DNA of 64,000 bases from Lysobacter sp. (GCA_011526085.1 WYBC01000016.1:1-64000); one strand, 5' to 3'. Numbered from the stretch's first letter, positions 45,072-53,321 are shown. Notes: a model not told the origin generated them from the letters alone. Numbers and translations are program-made.

Positions 45072-45842
45072 TCAACAATCCGGCGCGACGCGGCCGTCCG
45101 AACCCGTGTACGTATAGGCGTCCGGGATGAACCGGCCGCTGCCGATCCGGTTCCACAGCGTGCTGGTGCCGTACGTGCCGGTGATCGACTCTCCGCGGGT
45201 CTGGCACTGGATGGTCACCGTGGTGCCGTTCGCCAGCGAGCCCACGATCGCATGGTCGGTGCTGGGGCCCGAGCGCACGTTGAGGTTGGCGCCGCTGGTG
45301 CGGACCGTGCCGGTGGCCGCTCCGGTCGAGCCGCAGTTGCGGCTGGTGTAGTTCTGCTTGGCGTAATACGGAATGGCGTTGCCGTTCCAGACGATCTTCC
45401 GCACCGTGCCGCTGTAGCGCTGTTCGTAATGCAGATGCACGCCGATGCTCGCCGTCGCGCTGGTGTTGCCCACCGTGCCGATGCGCTGGCCCCTGCTGAC
45501 CGAGGCGCCGCGCGACACCGCGCGCGATTGCAGGTGCGCGTACAGCGTCTGCCAGCCACCGCCGTGGTCGATGATGATGTAGTTGCCGTAACCGCTGGTG
45601 GTGGAATACGCCGACGTGGTCACGGTGCCGCCCGCGGAGGCCACGACCGTATCGCCGAGATCGTCGGGCCGGTTGAGGTCCACGGCGTACAGCGGGTTGT
45701 GCCCGCTCCAGGTCGAACCGGTCCAGACCTGATTGCACGGGAACGGCATCTGGAAATCGGGCGCGGCCGACGCCTGGCCGGCGGGCACCGCGAACAGCAG
45801 GAAAAGAGCGCTGTAGAACAGGGTTCCGAAACGGATACTCAT
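45072..45842 (-). CDS. secreted M23 (lysostaphin-type) metallopeptidase with SH3 domain
   Basis: 256 residues. Signal peptide to ASA26. The LytM core shows the zinc ligands H48-x6-D55 (GHNPLYAVDLN) and H136-x-H138 (GVHLHYE), with catalytic H103 (YAHLQ). After about 175 comes a bacterial SH3 domain (NVRSGPSTDHAIVGSL). It would cleave peptide bridges in peptidoglycan, either of its own wall or of other bacteria; secreted M23 enzymes are typical of Lysobacter-like predators. I use the ATG at 45842, which puts the signal peptide at the N-terminus. Confidence 0.9.
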   Translation of the reverse strand: MSIRFGTLFYSALFLLFAVPAGQASAAPDFQMPFPCNQVWTGSTWSGHNPLYAVDLNRPDDLGDTVVASAGGTVTTSAYSTTSGYGNYIIIDHGGGWQTLYAHLQSRAVSRGASVSRGQRIGTVGNTSATASIGVHLHYEQRYSGTVRKIVWNGNAIPYYAKQNYTSRNCGSTGAATGTVRTSGANLNVRSGPSTDHAIVGSLANGTTVTIQCQTRGESITGTYGTSTLWNRIGSGRFIPDAYTYTGSDGRVAPDC

Positions 45843-46782
45843 CCAATGACTCCGTTGAATTGAGGGCCCGGGAGACGGGCCGCAGGTTGCAGGACATTCG
45901 TCGCACGCCCGCCGACGGCCGACTGCGATGCGCAGTCGCGCAACCGTGTCCGCGGAAGTGCCACTTGCGATGCATGGCGTCCCCAGCGGCATCCCGTGGG
46001 CGCCCCGTGCCTGCATCGACAGCATGCGTCGCGATTTCACGACGACCGTCGTTATGCCGGGATCGCACGCGATAGTCAACCGCTCACGCATGCGTCGCGC
46101 GTTGCATCGCCTGTGCATGATTTTCAACACGCCGACATGCGCCGCCTGCGATCGGATGCATCCATATGGTGCGCAGATCGCGGCTTTTTCGCCGGATGAC
46201 CGAGCTTGCCATACGCGTTCGAAACACGACTCTGATCCTGAGGTATCCCCACGAATGTTCCATGAAACACAGTAATTTTCAGTTCCGAAGGTATTCGTGA
46301 TCCGGTTCTGGTCTTGATCTACCGGGGCCCCTGGTCGCGACGGGTTTCGCGGATCAGGCCCATCGGGCGCGCGGCAGGACGCCGCGCGTTTTTCGACAGG
46401 ACATGGATGTCCTGTCGAAAAACCCCGCGGAACCCGTGGACGCGGCGCAACGCGCCGGGCGCGACCGACGGGGTGTGCTTTCTTTGGGTTACTTTTCTTT
46501 GCACAAGCAAAGAAAAGTGACTCGCTCGCGGCAGCGAGCGAAACCAAGGCCTGCGGCAGATCGTTCCATCAGCCTTTGTAGCGCGTTGGATTCGATCGAT
46601 CACAAACAGGTCCCTCGCCTGCGGCTCGGGATGAAAGTCGTATCCAGAATCATCGCAACCCGATGATCTATTGAAGGAAAAAGTGAGGATACCTCAGACT
46701 CCGATCGGGATTTTCCCGGCCGCGATCGTGGCCGCCGTCGACGATCCAGAGATCGCATCGCACGCGTCGATTTTCCTGCCGG
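45843..46782. other. 940-bp gene-free region upstream of the M23 gene, with a composite repeat
   Basis: No credible gene. From 46080 to 46320 the sequence is less GC-rich. 46238-46697 is bounded by an 11-bp inverted repeat and contains the three hairpins described separately. Confidence 0.5.
46238..46697. repeat. composite dispersed repeat, MITE-like, with terminal inverted repeats
   Basis: Ends CTGAGGTATCC (46238-46248) and GGATACCTCAG (46687-46697). Inside: a 17-bp perfect hairpin (46388-46423, stem ending GACAGGACAT with a GG loop), a 12-bp hairpin ACTTTTCTTTGC / GCAAAGAAAAGT around 46492-46519, and a short CGCTCGC / GCGAGCG stem after it. From memory, the same hairpin order recurs between genes in xanthomonads. 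Confidence 0.6.
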
Positions 46783-47293
46783 TCAGTACGCGCCCATGAA
46801 ATCCTTCTTGCCGATCTCCACGCCGTTGTGGCGCAGCAGGTCGTACGCCGTGGTGACATGGAAGAAGAACTGCGGCAAGCCGTACGACAGCAGATAGGCC
46901 TGGCCGCCGATGCGGCGTTCCTTCGGCGTGCCGGGGCGCAACAGGATCTCGCGCGCCTCGCCGCCTTCGAAGCGCGCGGCGTCCAATCCACCGATGAAAG
47001 CCAAGGTCGCGGCGATCCGTTGCTGCAGGTCTGCGAACGTCTGGTCGCCGATCTCGTAGGCCGGGACGTCCTCGCCGGCGAGCCGCGCCGAAACGCTGGT
47101 GGCGAAATCGCAGGCGATCTGCACCTGTCGCGTCATGGGGAACATGTCGGGGGAACAAGCGCGCCTGCAGCAGCGCGGCGGGTTCGATCTTGCGCGCGTC
47201 CGCATGGGTTTCGGCCTTGTGCAGCACGCCAGCGAGCGCAGTGAGCATCTGCTGGAACACGGGAACGGACGCGGCATGCATCGAGAGGGACAT
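46783..47293 (-). pseudogene. DUF1993 family protein gene with a single-base frameshift
   Basis: The first ~48 codons (MSLSMHAASVPVFQQMLTAL ... LLQARLFP) are in one frame; the rest (DMFPMTRQVQIACDFATS ... VTTAYDLLRHNGVEIGKKDF) is in another. Together they make a typical DUF1993 protein of ~170 residues. The break is in a run of five G on the plus strand near 47150; removing one restores LFPDMFP. It could be real inactivation or a homopolymer sequencing error. Confidence 0.8.
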
Positions 47294-47395
47294 GAATCGA
47301 TTCCACAGTGGAGGAAGCGCATGGTATCCGGCAAGCGGGCAGGATGCGATTGAGCCTGTCAATGCCGCAAGGCGCATCCGCCGCAGACCTCATGC

Positions 47396-47422
47396 GGCGC
47401 GGGGCGGACTCAAGCCCGCCTG
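47396..47422. repeat. degenerate REP (repeat B)
   Basis: 'ggggcggactcaagcccgcc' is a variant of the palindromic REP, in a 293-bp gap without genes. Confidence 0.5.
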
Positions 47423-47586
47423 GTGAGTGTGTCCTCGTCGCGGGTTGTCATGAGAGGCCGGCCGGCTGGCCGATTCTTCTTGTCGAGTGCGTATGCCCTT
47501 GATGAGCGCGTCGAGTGGCTGAAAAAACGACGCTCCGTCATTCCGGACAGGGGGATTCTATTCCAACGCAACGCACGGAGATCAAC

Positions 47587-47943
47587 ATGAACGGAAAATC
47601 CTCACTGGCGTCCGCGCTTCTCATGGCCGCAACCTTCGGGACCACCGCATCGGCGCAGGCGAAATGCCTGCTTTACGAACACCGCGATTTCGCCGGCGAG
47701 GTGCTTGTCCTGAGAGACAACGAGCACGCGAAGATGGTCGATAACAGAGGCGATGGCTACTACTATCGACCGGACTGGAACGACCGCATCTCCTCGTACA
47801 AGGTCAGCGCCAACTGCACGCTGTACATGTGGGAACATGTCGACGGCAAAGGCTGGAAGCTGACGCGCACGGGCCAACTGGGCTACATCAGCGACAGACG
47901 GAACGACGAAGTTTCGGAAGCGCTATGCGCGTGCAGCCGATGA
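47587..47943 (+). CDS. secreted small protein, beta/gamma-crystallin or I36-inhibitor-like
   Basis: 118 residues. Signal peptide ending ASAQA, then a single domain: CLLYEHRDFAGEVLVLRD ... ISSYKVSANCTLYMWEHVDG. The Y-E-H-x-x-F-x-G pattern with a later I-S-S is that of one beta/gamma-crystallin unit, which also underlies peptidase inhibitor family I36. A role as protease inhibitor or calcium-binding protein is possible but unproven. GGAG lies upstream of the ATG. Confidence 0.7.
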   Translation: MNGKSSLASALLMAATFGTTASAQAKCLLYEHRDFAGEVLVLRDNEHAKMVDNRGDGYYYRPDWNDRISSYKVSANCTLYMWEHVDGKGWKLTRTGQLGYISDRRNDEVSEALCACSR

Positions 47944-48008
47944 TCCCCATGCGCGCGGCGGCCCACGGCCGGACGCCGGAATTCCAGTGGTTTCCACAAG
48001 GAGGACGC

Positions 48009-48338
48009 ATGAACGCACGATGGTTGCTCGCCGCTTGCATCGTGGCCCTCATGGCAGTGCCCGCACACGGGCAGTCGAGACGCGAAGCGCGTGCGCGGAT
48101 GGCGGAGGATGCCGCCGTCTGCCTGGATCGGTGCGACGCGGGCTTCGCCGGTTGCCTGGGCAGTCAGAGGCCGCCCCCGCAACCGATACCGCTGCCGCCG
48201 AGGGGCGACGACACCGTTCCGACGCCACCGCCCATCGAACAGTGTCTGCTCGATCGGGACGTGTGCGTCGCGCAGTGCCAGCTCACGCTGGCGGAGGAAA
48301 GAGCGCGCATGGCGAAGCGCCGCGACGGCGCCCCTTGA
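48009..48338 (+). CDS. small secreted cysteine-containing protein
   Basis: 109 residues. Signal peptide to HGQ22, then two short Cys-bearing helices (CLDRCDAGFAGC and CLLDRDVCVAQC) on either side of a proline-rich loop. The paired Cys-x3-Cys pattern suggests a disulfide-linked helical hairpin. Unknown family. AAGGAGG sits five bases before the ATG; the gene follows the crystallin-like gene by 65 bases. Confidence 0.65.
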   Translation: MNARWLLAACIVALMAVPAHGQSRREARARMAEDAAVCLDRCDAGFAGCLGSQRPPPQPIPLPPRGDDTVPTPPPIEQCLLDRDVCVAQCQLTLAEERARMAKRRDGAP

Positions 48339-48479
48339 GTCCGACGGCGGGTTCGAGGCGGCCACGAAAACATAAACACCGCCAACCGACGCGACGTTCG
48401 GTCTTCATCGGGTCGGGACCCGGCTTGCGATTCGGAGTGCTTCGACCTCATCGCATCCCGCGTACCGTCCGCTTCGACA

Positions 48480-48556
48480 CCGGCGGGCCCGGGGCTCGCC
48501 CTGCGAAAATCATTTAGCTGCTCGATCGCAGGGCGGGCTCAAGCCCGCCTTGCGGG
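48480..48556. repeat. inverted REP pair (repeat B)
   Basis: A degenerate copy (48480-48508) faces a clean 'gggcgggctcaagcccgcc' copy (48530-48549). The arrangement and flanks repeat almost exactly at 52853-52929. Lies in the 223-bp gap 48339-48561. Confidence 0.7.
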
Positions 48557-48561
48557 TTGTC

Positions 48562-49101
48562 CTACCGATTCAGCGCATCGATGATCGCGGCGCAGAATGC
48601 AGGCAGATCGTCCGGCTTGCGGCTGGTGATGACATGGCCGTCCACCACGACCTCGGCGTCCTGCCAGCGCGCGCCGGCGTTGGTCAGATCAGTCTTCAGC
48701 GACGGCCACGACGTGACGTTGCGGTTCTTGGCAGCGCCGGATTCCACCAGCAGCCACGGGCCGTGACAGATCGCCGCCAGCGGCTTGCCCGCATCGTCGA
48801 AGGCCTTGATGAACGCGATCGCCGCCGCATCGATGCGCAGCATGTCGGGGTTGATCACGCCTCCCGGCAGCACCAGCGCGTCGTAATCGTTCGGCGACAC
48901 GCTGGCCAGCTCCGCATCGACATCGACGCCCTCGCCCCAGTCCTTGTCCTTCCATCCGCGGATTTGCGGGCCCTTCGGCGCGACCACCACGACGGCGAAG
49001 CCGGCCTCCTTGAGCTGCTGCCGAGGCACCATCAGTTCCGACTGCTCGAAACCGTTGGTGGCGAGGATCGCGACGCGTTTGATCGATGGCATCGAAGACA
49101 T
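48562..49101 (-). CDS. DJ-1/PfpI family type 1 glutamine-amidotransferase-like protein
   Basis: 179 residues. The nucleophile C112 is in AAICHGPWLL at the strand-turn, E19 in GFEQSEL is the partner glutamate, and H113 follows. This is the PfpI/YhbO-type branch, with members described as stress-response deglycases or intracellular proteases; the activity of this one is not fixed by sequence. AGGAA before the ATG. Confidence 0.9.
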   Translation of the reverse strand: MSSMPSIKRVAILATNGFEQSELMVPRQQLKEAGFAVVVVAPKGPQIRGWKDKDWGEGVDVDAELASVSPNDYDALVLPGGVINPDMLRIDAAAIAFIKAFDDAGKPLAAICHGPWLLVESGAAKNRNVTSWPSLKTDLTNAGARWQDAEVVVDGHVITSRKPDDLPAFCAAIIDALNR

Positions 49102-49569
49102 GGCGGGTTCCTGGAATATCCGGGGGAACCGCAGCCTGCACGCGCATCGCTAACCCCGCAGTGAACCGGCCACGCGAGCGCGCTCCACCGATCTTTTTGC
49201 AAGGATGTCGCGCGGATCGCGGGACAAATGCACGCTGCGCCCGCGCGATCCGGCAAAATCCCGTCGGCTGCCGCCTGGCCAATGCGTGAAGCCGCGCGAG
49301 CCGCGATCGCAGTCAGCGCATTCACGCAGCCCGTCCGGACGCCGACCGCTGCCGTAAGAAGAAGCCGGCGCGCCATCCCATGGGGCGCGGGGCGGTCGCA
49401 AGCCCGCCTTGCGAGCATGACGCACCGGGCACGGTACGACGCGACGCGACGCGACGCGAGAGCATCAACCGACGCGCGTCTCGAAACGCCACGCCGACCC
49501 CAAATTTCCTGGATTCGCCTTGCCGTTCGGGGCATCGAAACGATGCCCCGAACGTGCAGGATCGCGGTC
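49102..49569. other. 468-bp gene-free region with a degenerate REP and short tandem repeats
   Basis: A degenerate repeat B copy at 49384-49415 and a run of about five 'gcgac' units near 49440-49460. No coding sequence supported. Confidence 0.5.
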
Positions 49570-50265
49570 TCAGTAGTGGATGAACACGGTCGATGCGACG
49601 TGGCCCGCGCCGCCCGCAGCAGAAACGCCGTTATCGCCGATGCACAAGCGCACCTCGCTCCAGGAAGTCCCGAAGGCGCTGATATTGCCCCCGTACGCCA
49701 GACTGAAGGCGGCATAGACCAGGGGGCTCGTCGTGGTCCAGCGCAGGTTGCCTTTGGTCGACGATGATGTCGACACCGGGTAATAGAACACGTATTCGTT
49801 GTCGTTCGGGTCCCCGTCGCAATTCCTGTCCTGATAGTAGAAACTGGCAAAAATCTTGGGGTTGTAATCCCAGGTCCAGACGTTTTCGATGGTCTCGACG
49901 TAGGTATACGCGAGCCGGGTGGAGAATTCCGGCTGCGTGGTCGACGCATCATTCGGGGCGAAAGCCCTGACGTCGATGTTCGCCCTTTCCGCGAGCAGGA
50001 GCCGCATGGCGTCCCGCTGGTGATGGTCGAGCTTTCCCATGAAAACCGCGAGATTCTCGACATCGATGCGATTGCCCGCGATCGCATCGAAGACCTTTTC
50101 GATGTCGGCGGCGGTGATGTCGGTCGATGGCTTGTGCGCCAGACGAATGATGTCGGCCGATGCCTTTGGCGTTGCGGGGGTGTCTGCCGCGAACGCGGTC
50201 GATGGCGCGAGGACCGAGATGGCCGCAGCCATCAGGAACGGCATCAGTGTGCGGGATGATTCCAT
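49570..50265 (-). CDS. secreted hypothetical protein, 231 residues
   Basis: Signal peptide to AFA26. The front half of the mature protein is helical (IIRLAHKPSTDITAADIEKVF), the back half beta-rich with many Tyr/Trp/Asn (VETIENVWTWDYNPKIFASF, CDGDPNDNEYVFYYP). Two cysteines. Unknown family; possibly a surface or cargo protein. GGAG lies upstream; it has no operon partner. Confidence 0.7.
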   Translation of the reverse strand: MESSRTLMPFLMAAAISVLAPSTAFAADTPATPKASADIIRLAHKPSTDITAADIEKVFDAIAGNRIDVENLAVFMGKLDHHQRDAMRLLLAERANIDVRAFAPNDASTTQPEFSTRLAYTYVETIENVWTWDYNPKIFASFYYQDRNCDGDPNDNEYVFYYPVSTSSSTKGNLRWTTTSPLVYAAFSLAYGGNISAFGTSWSEVRLCIGDNGVSAAGGAGHVASTVFIHY

Positions 50266-50695
50266 GACTTAAATCTCCATATTCAAGTGTGGACCATTTG
50301 CAGGGCGCAAACGGGTCGGATCCCTCCTGCAGGAACTCTAGCATCGACGAAGCGCACCATCAGTGCGTGACATCACATGAACATTGACGTCTGCGCGCCG
50401 GCTTTCATTGGCGCTCTGAATAGAAAAATGATCGTCGCTTGCCGATAACTATGAAAACCAAAACCGGGGTCGGAGTGGAGCTTCCCTGCAGCGCGTCATC
50501 CGGCGCGGCAACGATCGACAGCCATGCTTCTTCGCGGATGCGGACCATCTCCGCTACCGTACGGACCTGCGGGAGATCGCCCCTCGCGAAGGCTGCGCGA
50601 TCCATGCCCATGTCCTGATGACGAATACGGGGGGCGCCTCGAAACTCTACTCTGACCCGTGTTTTTTTGGTCGACAGTCTGTGCGCCTTGCGTCC
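50266..50695. other. 430-bp region, lower GC, no firm gene
   Basis: Contains the promoter side of the 49570-50265 gene and one weak minus-strand frame (50405-50605, starting MDRAAFARGDLPQV). That frame has no good ribosome site and no recognisable family; it could be a remnant of a longer gene. Not called as a gene. Confidence 0.4.
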
Positions 50696-51061
50696 TTATT
50701 CATCGGCGGGCACCTGATCGCGACGCCAGCGCACACGATCAGGAGGAAGTTCAAAGGCCGAAAGAAAGTGCGCGATGGCTGTATCGACTGGCACACCGTA
50801 ATCGACCCGAAGGATGAAGCCCTCCCTCGCGATCGGCAGGTAGAGAATCAGCTCCATCATTTCCCCCGTCGACAAGAAGAACCCGTCAGCTTTCCATCCG
50901 CCCAATCCCTCTTCGACGCCTTCAAGCAAAGGACGTCCGAGCTTGGCGATGACCTCATCTTCGCCGATGTCGATCGTCGCGATCTCGTCGTAGCAGCCGC
51001 TCGGCCAACGCAGACCACGTTCAGATGCGTGGATGGTGATAGAAGTACCGATGCCGGTCAT
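50696..51061 (-). CDS. small orphan protein, 121 residues, immunity-like
   Basis: Acidic cytosolic protein with IATIDIGEDEVIAKLGRPLLEGVEEGLGG and a final DRVRWRRDQVPADE. I do not recognise it. The size, acidity and lack of partner resemble orphan immunity proteins found in accessory regions. Lower GC than the core genes. Confidence 0.55.
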   Translation of the reverse strand: MTGIGTSITIHASERGLRWPSGCYDEIATIDIGEDEVIAKLGRPLLEGVEEGLGGWKADGFFLSTGEMMELILYLPIAREGFILRVDYGVPVDTAIAHFLSAFELPPDRVRWRRDQVPADE

Positions 51062-51100
51062 TGTGGCGCTTCATGAGAGCAATCAGATGCAGAGAACACT

Positions 51101-51125
51101 CGGGCGCAGACACCGCCTGCGCCCG
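51101..51125 (-). terminator. terminator hairpin of small gene, copy 1
   Basis: Stem CGGGCGCAG / CTGCGCCCG, 7-base loop, nine bases beyond the stop. The copy 2 hairpin differs in closing bases yet keeps pairing. Confidence 0.65.
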
Positions 51126-51133
51126 GGTGAAGC

Positions 51134-51337
51134 TTACGCGGCGGCGCCCTCGAGCGGCAGCAGACGGTTGCCGGCATCGTACTGCAGGCCGCAGAGCATG
51201 GCGGCCATGCCGCGCAGGGCGGCTTGCGGGGTAGCGTCACTGGCTTCGCACAGGGCGATGAACTGGGGCGGAACTTCGACGATCAACACATTCAAAGCCG
51301 GGATGTTGGAGGCAGGCTGCGCTTTGGACTTGGACAT
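51134..51337 (-). CDS. 67-residue small protein, copy 1
   Basis: Start MSKSKAQPAS, then the core VPPQFIALCEASDATPQAAL and RGMAAMLCGLQYDAG. It is about 52/67 identical to the copy at 53049-53252. The core pattern (FIALCE..x..TP...LRG...LC) recalls a widespread family of tiny proteins in xanthomonads of unknown function. TGA/terminator and leader structures are duplicated too, so the whole unit is mobile or was duplicated together. Confidence 0.7.
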   Translation of the reverse strand: MSKSKAQPASNIPALNVLIVEVPPQFIALCEASDATPQAALRGMAAMLCGLQYDAGNRLLPLEGAAA

Positions 51338-51406
51338 GACGGAACTCCGTTTCGCCCGGCAACCACTGTGGACGCCGTTGGCGAGTCCAAACCGCATCTC
51401 GCGCAG

Positions 51407-51450
51407 GCGCGTCAAGGCCTGCAACGCAACTCGCCTCGACCTTGACGCGC
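51407..51450 (-). promoter_or_regulatory. leader hairpin of small gene, copy 1
   Basis: Perfect GCGCGTCAAGG / CCTTGACGCGC pair with a 22-base loop, 70-113 bases upstream of the ATG. In copy 2 (53322-53365) the stem is one base pair longer, and the loop motif 'gcaactcgcctcga' is conserved. Could be a structured RNA leader or a protein-binding dyad. Confidence 0.5.
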
Positions 51451-51523
51451 CGAGCACGGTGCGATGCTGGGACGACAACGGTGGGCACCTCTCGGCACCC
51501 TATCCGCGCAAGCTTTTGCCTTT

Positions 51524-51545
51524 GTAGGGCGGGCTCAAGCCCGCC
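51524..51545. repeat. REP (repeat B), clean copy
   Basis: 'gtagggcgggctcaagcc...' near-perfect palindrome ahead of the first RAYT gene. Confidence 0.8.
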
Positions 51546-51554
51546 GTTAGCTTT

Positions 51555-51587
51555 TGTAGGGCGCATAAGCCGAAGGCGTCATGCGCC
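51555..51587. repeat. REP variant (repeat B2) left of RAYT 1
   Basis: 'tgtagggcgcataagccg' then 'aaggcgtcatgcgcc'. Identical core recurs in direct orientation at 52228-52260 and inverted at 52293-52323, so the first RAYT gene is bracketed by its probable cognate sequences. Confidence 0.8.
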
Positions 51588-51724
51588 GAACGACTGTCCG
51601 AGCCGGCACACCTCGAAGCAACACCGCAGTATCAGAGTTCTCCTACAAAGAGATCCGACATCGCCGATACCTTGGAGCCGCAACGCCAACGACGATACGG
51701 AACCTCGACTCACTTTCCCGCGAC

Positions 51725-52231
51725 ATGCCCGATTACAGACGTCTTTGGCACCAGGGTGGCACCTACTTCTTCACAGTGAACCTGCTGGAACGGCGCGGCA
51801 ACGACCTGCTCGTCCGGAGGCTGGACCTCCTCAAGCATGCCGTCGTAGACACCGTACGATGGCGACGCTTCCGGGTCGACGCATGGGTCGTCCTGCCCGA
51901 GCATCTGCATTGCATCGCCACCCTTCCGCCCGGAGACAGCGATTTCGCGAGCCGCTGGCGGCGGATCAAGAAGACTTTCAGCAAGCAGATACCCGTCACC
52001 GAACATCGATCGACTGTACGTCAGCGACGTGGCGAACGTGGCATCTGGCAACGTCGGTATTGGGAGCATCTGATTCGTGACGATGATGATCTCCGTCGAC
52101 ATGTCGATTACATCCATTACAACCCGGTAAAACACCGACTAGTCCAACGCGCCACCGATTGGCCCCACTCCAGCCTGCACCGCCACATCCGACGAGGCCT
52201 CCTCCCAGCCGATTGGTCCGCCCCACCGTAG
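51725..52231 (+). CDS. REP-associated tyrosine transposase (RAYT) 1
   Basis: 168 residues. HUH-like pair H60-x-H62 in LPEHLHCIATLP, and a downstream tyrosine in HVDYIHYNPVKH, the RAYT/IS200-Y1 signature. TYFFTVNLLER near the N-terminus is typical. RAYTs are domesticated single-copy Y1 transposases that bind REP hairpins and spread them. This copy looks intact, ends in ADWSAPP, and is bracketed by REP variants. Confidence 0.9.
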   Translation: MPDYRRLWHQGGTYFFTVNLLERRGNDLLVRRLDLLKHAVVDTVRWRRFRVDAWVVLPEHLHCIATLPPGDSDFASRWRRIKKTFSKQIPVTEHRSTVRQRRGERGIWQRRYWEHLIRDDDDLRRHVDYIHYNPVKHRLVQRATDWPHSSLHRHIRRGLLPADWSAPP

Positions 52232-52260
52232 GGCGCATAAGCCGAAGGCGTCATGCGCCA
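52228..52260. repeat. REP variant (repeat B2) right of RAYT 1
   Basis: Direct-repeat partner of 51555-51587; it overlaps the stop codon of RAYT 1. Confidence 0.8.
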
Positions 52261-52292
52261 TCAAACGTTACCGGTGTCGGACACCCAAAAAC

Positions 52293-52323
52293 GGTGCATG
52301 ACGCTTCGCTTATGCACCCTACA
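52293..52323. repeat. inverted REP variant (repeat B2) at the end of RAYT 2
   Basis: 'ggtgcatgacgcttcgct' 'tatgcaccctaca'. It touches the 3' end of the second RAYT, suggesting that it arrived there and truncated the gene. Confidence 0.75.
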
Positions 52324-52750
52324 AGAGCGTATCCGCCTTACGGCCTTTGACCGGGTTGTAATGGATGTAATCGACATGTCGACGGAGATCATCATCGTCA
52401 CGAATCAGATGCTCCCAATAGCGTCGTTGCCAGACACCTCGCTCCCGGCAGGCGATGCGCCGTTCGCTTCGCCATTCATCCCGGGGCAGACGACGAGAGA
52501 AACCTGCCTTGATCTGTGCCCAGCGATTGGCATTGTCGGCATCACCGGCCGGCAGACGCCACACGCAATGCAGGTGATCGGGCAGCACCACGATCGCCAG
52601 CATATCGAACGGCCGAGCCGCCTGCGCCGCCCGGAACGAGGCACGCAGATCGTCCACCCGCTCCACCAACAACCTGCGACGGCGCTCCAGCAGATTGACG
52701 GTGAAGAAACAGGTGCCGCCGGGCACACGGACGCGACGATAGTTCGACAT
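52319..52750 (-). CDS. RAYT transposase 2, C-terminally truncated
   Basis: 143 residues. H59-x-H61 (LPDHLHCVWRLP) and HVDYIHYNPVKG show the Y1 fold, but after NPVKG the protein ends within a few residues (RKADTLL), whereas RAYT 1 runs ~30 residues further. The last codons run into the REP at 52293-52323. Catalytic residues remain, so activity is possible but doubtful. Convergent with RAYT 1, 87 bases apart. Confidence 0.8.
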   Translation of the reverse strand: MSNYRRVRVPGGTCFFTVNLLERRRRLLVERVDDLRASFRAAQAARPFDMLAIVVLPDHLHCVWRLPAGDADNANRWAQIKAGFSRRLPRDEWRSERRIACRERGVWQRRYWEHLIRDDDDLRRHVDYIHYNPVKGRKADTLL

Positions 52751-52852
52751 CCCCGCAGCGTCGCGCCGACACCGGCAGACCACCATCAGCAGACACCCGG
52801 CATCGGGGTCAGAAAACCTTCAGGCTTGTCGCGTCTCGCGTGCCGTCGGCTT

Positions 52853-52929
52853 CGGCATTGGCGGGCCCAGGGCCCGCCCTACGAAAAGTTTTGCAGTGGT
52901 GCGTAGGGCGGGCTCAAGCCCGCCTTACG
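52853..52929. repeat. inverted REP pair (repeat B)
   Basis: 'ggcgggcccagggcccgcc' followed by 'gggcgggctcaagcccgcc'. This is the same pair, with similar flanks, as 48480-48556. Confidence 0.75.
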
Positions 52930-53016
52930 AGTTCCGATTCATTCCGATTGTTCTGCGCACCAACGATCTTCATGCTTGCAAGGGATAGTGAAGGATCACG
53001 AATACATGAACAGCCT

Positions 53017-53040
53017 GGGCGCAGAGGGTATCTGCGCCCG
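53017..53040 (-). terminator. terminator hairpin of small gene, copy 2
   Basis: Stem around TGGGCGCAGA / TCTGCGCCCG with a 5-base loop, nine bases beyond the stop. Confidence 0.65.
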
Positions 53041-53048
53041 GGTAAAAC

Positions 53049-53252
53049 TTACGCGGCGGCGCCTTCCAGCGGCACCAGACGGTTGTGGGCATCGTACCGC
53101 AGGCCGCAGAGCATGGCGGCCATGCCGCGCAGGGTGGCTTGCGGGGTGGCGCCGCTGGCTTCGCACAGGGCGATGAACTGGGGCGGGACTTCGACCAGCA
53201 GGACGTTCGACACCGCGGCGCGGGGCGCAGGCGGCGACTTGGGCTTGGACAT
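53049..53252 (-). CDS. 67-residue small protein, copy 2
   Basis: Start MSKPKSPPAP, core VPPQFIALCEASGATPQATL and RGMAAMLCGLRYDAH. Differences from copy 1 cluster in the first 20 residues; the core is nearly fixed, which suggests selection on the protein. Unknown function. Sits at the edge of the AT-richer ATPase gene. Confidence 0.7.
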   Translation of the reverse strand: MSKPKSPPAPRAAVSNVLLVEVPPQFIALCEASGATPQATLRGMAAMLCGLRYDAHNRLVPLEGAAA

Positions 53253-53321
53253 GACGGTACTCCGTTTCGCCCGACGCCCGGAGTGAGCGCCGTTGGCGAT
53301 CACGGATCGCATCGCGCGCAG

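Larger units (their letters stand above)
51095..51486. repeat. ~390-bp duplicated block, copy 1
   Basis: Contains a terminator hairpin (51101-51125), the 67-residue gene (51134-51337), and an upstream leader with an 11-bp inverted repeat (51407-51417 / 51440-51450). Copy 2, in the same orientation, is at 53012-53405. The block boundary upstream is a shared 'cggtgcgatgctgggacgac'. Confidence 0.85.

Noticed and set aside
45072-46547. 491-residue version of the M23 peptidase
   Set aside because: It would bury a clear signal peptide (MSIRFGTLFYSALFLLFA) in the middle and run through the hairpin repeat; 45842 is the natural start.
49437-49460. Run of 'gcgac' pentamers as a possible CRISPR or regulatory tandem array
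   Set aside because: Only about five imperfect 5-bp units with no spacers; likely slippage in GC-rich DNA.
50405-50611. Small minus-strand frame starting MGMDRAAFARGDL
   Set aside because: No convincing ribosome site, no recognisable family, and a short isolated frame; possibly a gene remnant, so only mentioned in the region entry.
51555-52260. RAYT 1 with flanking direct repeats as a complete insertion sequence
   Set aside because: The flanks are REP palindromes rather than IS ends or target duplications; RAYTs are not known to move as classical IS elements.
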